Shown in pieces: positions 59,735 to 64,000 of a stretch of DNA of 64,000 bases. The stretch spans positions 9,120,775-9,184,774 of the forward strand of contig CM075104.1 in NCBI GenBank assembly GCA_037576195.1, given 5' to 3'. The stretch's first letter is position 1, and the number at the start of each line of letters is the position of its first letter. This DNA comes from Phytoseiulus persimilis. Its lineage: Eukaryota > Arthropoda > Arachnida > Mesostigmata > Phytoseiidae. The notes beneath the pieces are model-generated. The model searched no databases. It saw nothing but the letters and a program-made list of their open reading frames with translations, and was not told the DNA's origin. Position numbers and translations under genes: made by a program.

Positions 59735-62700
59735 ATGGATAAGCTGAGAATCAAGACGCCATGGGCCAAGGAGTTCCTCTCCGAGTTCATTGGAACTTTC
59801 ATCCTCATGGTGAGTCTTCTGACGCCAGCGTGATCGTCTCACAGAGATTCTTTGAATCAGATCGGATGATTCCAGCTCCGTGCTTAGAATAGACTCACGC
59901 CTCGCAATCGAATAGTCTACAATTCGTCAAGGATGCTCCAAGGTAATGGCTGGCTCCGACCTGGAAACTTGAGGTATATTCCCTAGAAAACACAGTCTTC
60001 CCTAGTCGCACACTTGGTCAATCTCACACGATCGTGTCCACCCGTGTTTTCGTCGATAGTAGTCAGGCAACCTGACTCCTTATCAAGAAGAGTTCTCTCC
60101 CAGACGGCGGCACCTTCTGACCACCGATACGAATGCGGCGATCGCTCCTTATCAGATCAGTCTTAATTCATCCACTGAGACCTCTTCATGATGCGGAGAA
60201 CCGCCACTGTATCGGTTTCGAAGGTTGTGCGTCACCTGCTCGCGCTTTTTCCTTGTCGGTGATCGAGAGTTCGGGAACGAACTGAATCGAGTCGAACCCC
60301 AACACCAGAACGAGGAGGTGCGCGCTGGCCGAGGGAGAAGGGATCTCATCACGGAGGAAGAAAAGCTTTCTGAGTCAATTGGATTCAATTTACACCATGA
60401 CAGAGAGTTCTCGCAAACATGACTCTTTTCGCTCGTGTCGCTCGCGAAGAATGCTTTGCGGGCTGTGTACTCCAATCTCGTTGGATGAGAGTGTCAGATA
60501 TCTAGATGACAGCTGGAAGTAAGAGTAAATACTCCGCTTTGTGGAATCTAATAGAGTCTGAAACGCCGCCATTGAAGGAATCTTCTCCGTTTCTCGATGC
60601 AGCTTCTTGAGTGGAGCCTAGGGAGCTTCCTTCGAGCAGTCTATTGAGGAAGCTCGATCCTTTCCGTTTGAACTGCACAGCTGCGACCCCCGCTCGAGCG
60701 AATGAAACGTTCGCATCAGGCTTCGTCTCGGCGGAGCTGCTGGAATTCTTTTGGAAAACTCGCGAGAGAATCAAGCTCGCGTTGCTGTTCATTGCTCCAT
60801 CGAGCTCAAAGCTCATCCATCAAACGGTTGCTTGGGAGCGTAATGCGCTCGCTTTTGAACAGATCGTGAGCAGAGAAACTCTTTATTGCCACGACGGTCT
60901 TTCGCTGATAGCGCGTTTGAGAAAACCCGCTCATTAGGAGCGGGAAAGTGTGACCTCTCTCTGTGATCTCTACGTACTGATCCATGATTTGTTTTGTGAT
61001 CAATTGACCATAGCCGTGAAACGTTTCTCCGGGGAAAAGTACCTGAAATAGGATATTGCTCCAGGAACCGGCAAGCCGGACCGAGCGTGATATGGGAGTA
61101 GGTCGACCAGTGCTTTGTGTTCCTGGATCGATGAGATTCTTCCGGATCCGATGACGTTTCGTCGACAGGACTGAGCCCATATGAAACCAATACGAGGGAT
61201 CAGTCAGGGAATCCTCTTTCAGGCCACGTTTTCTGTGATCCATCAGCGTGCCTCAAATGGGGACAGATAAACGAATGAGCTTCAAGTGCGGTGGAATCTC
61301 TCGGCCCACTCCTCAAGCTTCTTAGGTCAGTCAGCCGCCTTGATCTGGTCTGTCAAGACTCACGTTGCATTTATCTATGAGTGTGCGGAACGTGTGAGCA
61401 ATATCTCAGGCCGGGGCACTCAGTGTGCAGGAAACGACTCAGCGGTGGATGGATTCAGAGAGGAGCCAGATGAGAGAGTATGAAAATGTCAAGGCGCATC
61501 CAAGCCACAGCCAAGCATGATTTATCTCAGCTTTTCGCTCTCGAGGGAAGCTTGCTTCTACCATTGACGGCAACTTGGAACGAGCTCCTTCACCTCCTTC
61601 TAGAGCCATCATCGCACTCATGAGACGTAAACAAACATCTGATGGTATCTGAGATATCAAGAGGTACTTTCGGCTTCCGCGTCATACTTGGGCCGATAAA
61701 AAGTCTGAAATTCACTCGATCCTGCCATCGGGATAGTTCGTTGTGACAGCGCGTGGACGCACGTATGGAAACTATATTCGCTCTCTCCAACCGATGATTC
61801 GTTGGAAACAGTGAAGGAAAAATTCAACCGAGGGACGCCTCTGAATATAGGGAATGCAGCGCGACATTCTACCTCGTAGCGCCAGAATGACCTCAAATGT
61901 CAAGTCACGACCTCATTCGTGCAGGGCAGAGCGAAACATACTTGTTCTTCTTCTCCAAGTCGGTGAAGACAGCTCTTGAGCGCTCACGCTGAAACACACT
62001 GTCATCGCAGCAATAGTCGACAGGCTGTGCGAGAGCCTCGCGCCAGCTCGGGGTAGCCCTACCGAGACTGGAAGTGATCGCGCACGACAAGTGACCTATG
62101 GCTGCTCGGGCTTCTCCATGATGAAAAATAAGCGTGTTCGATATTTCGCCGCCGGATTTCGAGGAGATCGTGCACGTGTCGAGCTCTCGGCGTAAATGAT
62201 CTCACCCAGAATGAGCGCTTGCATTCTCTAACTACCTAGACAGATCTCGCGCCAAGGCATGCGCTGAGAAGCTCATGGCTCATTCACCTTGGACCCCACT
62301 GATCTCTGGTCAGACCTGTGGCAGTCAAACGCCGTTGCTGCTGTTTGAATTCATCCTTCTCGATTGGAAATGTGTTGTGAGATGTTAGATCCAGGAGAAA
62401 GACATTGGAAAGGATGAAACAGGAGGTCTCTCCGCGAATGGCTTCCGATTGTCTCGCAAGCAAACGGCTAGGATCTCCGAGTTCTGGAAACGTTTGTTCC
62501 TAAGTTCTGTCTGACGAAACGGAGAGGCGGCTGTCAATTTCCGCCTATGTCTACCCTGGGAGAGGAACTTGTAATCGCACTTCTTTCGATTTCTTGTCCA
62601 CCGCTTTACTTCCAGAACTGATCTGAACTCTGGAAAAACTTTCCAGATGATTGGTCAGAGCGCGATGTCTCATTTCGTCCTGAAAAAGCAGCATGATTTG

Positions 62701-64000
62701 TTCGCAGTCACTTTCTGTTGGGGTTTTGCTGTCATGCTCGGCATGCTCACTGGTGCGGCGAACTCAGGTTAGTCTTCGGTCAAGCGTTCCTACTTTGACC
62801 AATTGTCGAAATCGATTACTTCCATTCCGGACTTTCTAGGCGGACACGTCAATCCAATGGTGACAATTAGTCTTGCGTCAATCGGGAAACTGCCTTGGTC
62901 CAAGGTTCCTCACTACGTGGGTGCACAATTCCTCGGTGAGTTCTCGGTCCGTCTTCATAGAAACTCCCCGATTCCCGAGATTCCCATGCATTCTTCAGCA
63001 AGGAAGAAATCGTGATATGAGCTAATTCACGACGTTGTGAAAATCCAGGTTCTTTCGCCTCCTGTTTGCCACTATACGTGAATAATCTTGACTTGTTGAA
63101 CCATTTCGATAACGGCACAAGGCAAATGCTGGAAGGCGAGGCCACCGGAATCCTGTGGACAACTTTCCCAGACCCAAACGTTTCAATGACGACCTGCGTG
63201 CTTGACACGGTGAGTTTTTGAAGTTTCACCCGAACAGCTCTGAAGGGATGGTGATCCCGAGCAAATTGCGTCCGAGAGTCGAGAGGAACCAGGCGTCCGG
63301 GGCGGAGTATTCGCTCTTGAAAATCAAGAGTGAGGGGATAAAACTCGTGCTTTTCGGAGATGCTACTCGGCGTTCCTTGCCCTCGTCAGCGTTGTCTCAC
63401 AGATCAGACTTGTTCCACCGCGTTCCTAAACTTTTACGGTGCAAGCACTCACCGATTGAGAGTGATTTCGATTTCGACTTCACAGATTATTTGCACCTCA
63501 ATCGTCATGTTCGGCATCCTCGCCATTCTCGACGAGAACAACGCCAGGGTCCCCGGATACCTACACAGGTGAATAATCTCATGCGATCCTCGATTGCAGA
63601 ACTACCTTCTCCATCGTGGATAATATAAAGGCTCCCAGATTGACTATGGTCGCCAGCGGCGCTCCATGTTTAAACGACGCGTTTTTCCAGCTTCTACGTC
63701 GCGCTGTTGGTGACCGTCGTTGTATGGACCATGGGCTCGAATTGCATGTGCGCCATCAACCCTGCCAGAGATTTCTCCCCTCGTGTTTTCGCTGTTTTGA
63801 TCGGCTACAAAGACGCTTTCGGGTATAGAGCACGCAATCTCAATTGGAAACATGGTGTGCCATGATCTGGCGGCGTTTCAGATCTTGACATTGAGCGATT
63901 CGTGGAAAACTTATTCTTTGCAGCCATCGAGGCTTCTGGTGGATTCCCCTCATCGTACCAATTTTTGGAGGCATCCTGGGGTGCTACACGTACCTCCTCT
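59735..64000 (+). CDS. Aquaglyceroporin (MIP family), C-terminus cut by window edge
   Basis: Plasma-membrane channel for water, glycerol and similar small solutes. Exons: 59735-59809 (MDKLRIKTPWAKEFLSEFIG, start of TM1), 62647-62767, 62840-62935, 63049-63209, 63486-63568, 63691-63822 and 63924 to the edge; all GT-AG with matching phases. Landmarks: EFIGTFILM (TM1), WGFAVMLGMLTGAANSGGHV (TM2) then NPM where the first NPA is expected, GAQFLGSF (TM3), a long extracellular loop with NGT and NVS glycosylation-type sites, TSIVMFGILAILDENN (TM4), and AINPARDFSPR, whose D after NPAR marks the glycerol-conducting branch. The last exon (HRGFWWIPLIVPIFGGILGC, TM6) runs off the window. Intron 1 is 2.8 kb; I found no nested gene in it. 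Confidence 0.93.
59810..62646 (+). other. Large first intron of the aquaglyceroporin
   Basis: It runs from a GTGAGTC donor to a TTCCAG acceptor. Open frames inside it (for example minus 60502-60816 and 60806-61243) lack splice partners or motifs. It is much longer than other introns in the window and so may hold regulatory sequence. Confidence 0.5.

Overview
This is a stretch of eukaryotic, intron-rich genomic DNA of roughly balanced base composition. It is almost certainly from an arthropod; a mite or other chelicerate is my guess from the compact genes, the short introns (about 70-300 bp) and the mix of gene families, not something the sequence proves. There are no operons, CRISPR arrays or rRNA genes. 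I built the gene models by hand from open frames, splice signals and reading-phase continuity.

Recognisable genes from left to right: a 3' gene fragment at the left edge; a four-repeat annexin with two alternative last exons (+, 4352-7850); an intronless divergent AGC-type protein kinase (+, 9251-10423); a gene with a P-element/THAP-type transposase-like segment (-, 11224-13365); the Golgi transport protein GOT1 (-, 13758-14180); two unrecognised multi-exon genes (-, 14556-15483 and 16147-18511); a transposon-rich block (18.9-22.7 kb); a complete 23-exon DNA topoisomerase II (+, 23738-30788); a tudor-domain gene (-, 31604-35831, 5' end unresolved); a complete 12-exon DLGAP/GKAP-domain gene (-, 41719-49105); a second divergent kinase with a DFD motif (-, about 54638-56101, ends unresolved); and an aquaglyceroporin (+, 59735 to the right edge, last exon cut).

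Mobile DNA: a nearly intact Tc1/mariner element with four internal/terminal repeats (IR/DR layout), TA target duplication, an apparent 77-bp intron and one nonsense codon; a decayed pogo/Tigger-like element with well-kept terminal repeats; a second badly decayed Tc1-like fragment; two copies of a ~200-bp MITE; and a tRNA-derived SINE with a 14-bp target duplication.

The genes are independent housekeeping or signalling genes (chromosome topology, membrane binding, Golgi traffic, small-solute channel, postsynaptic or junctional scaffold, probable germline RNA factor). No shared pathway links them. The points most worth checking are the annexin 3' exon switch, the intron-bearing Tc1 element, the aquaglyceroporin with NPM in place of the first NPA, the two kinases with altered catalytic motifs, and two GC-AG introns.
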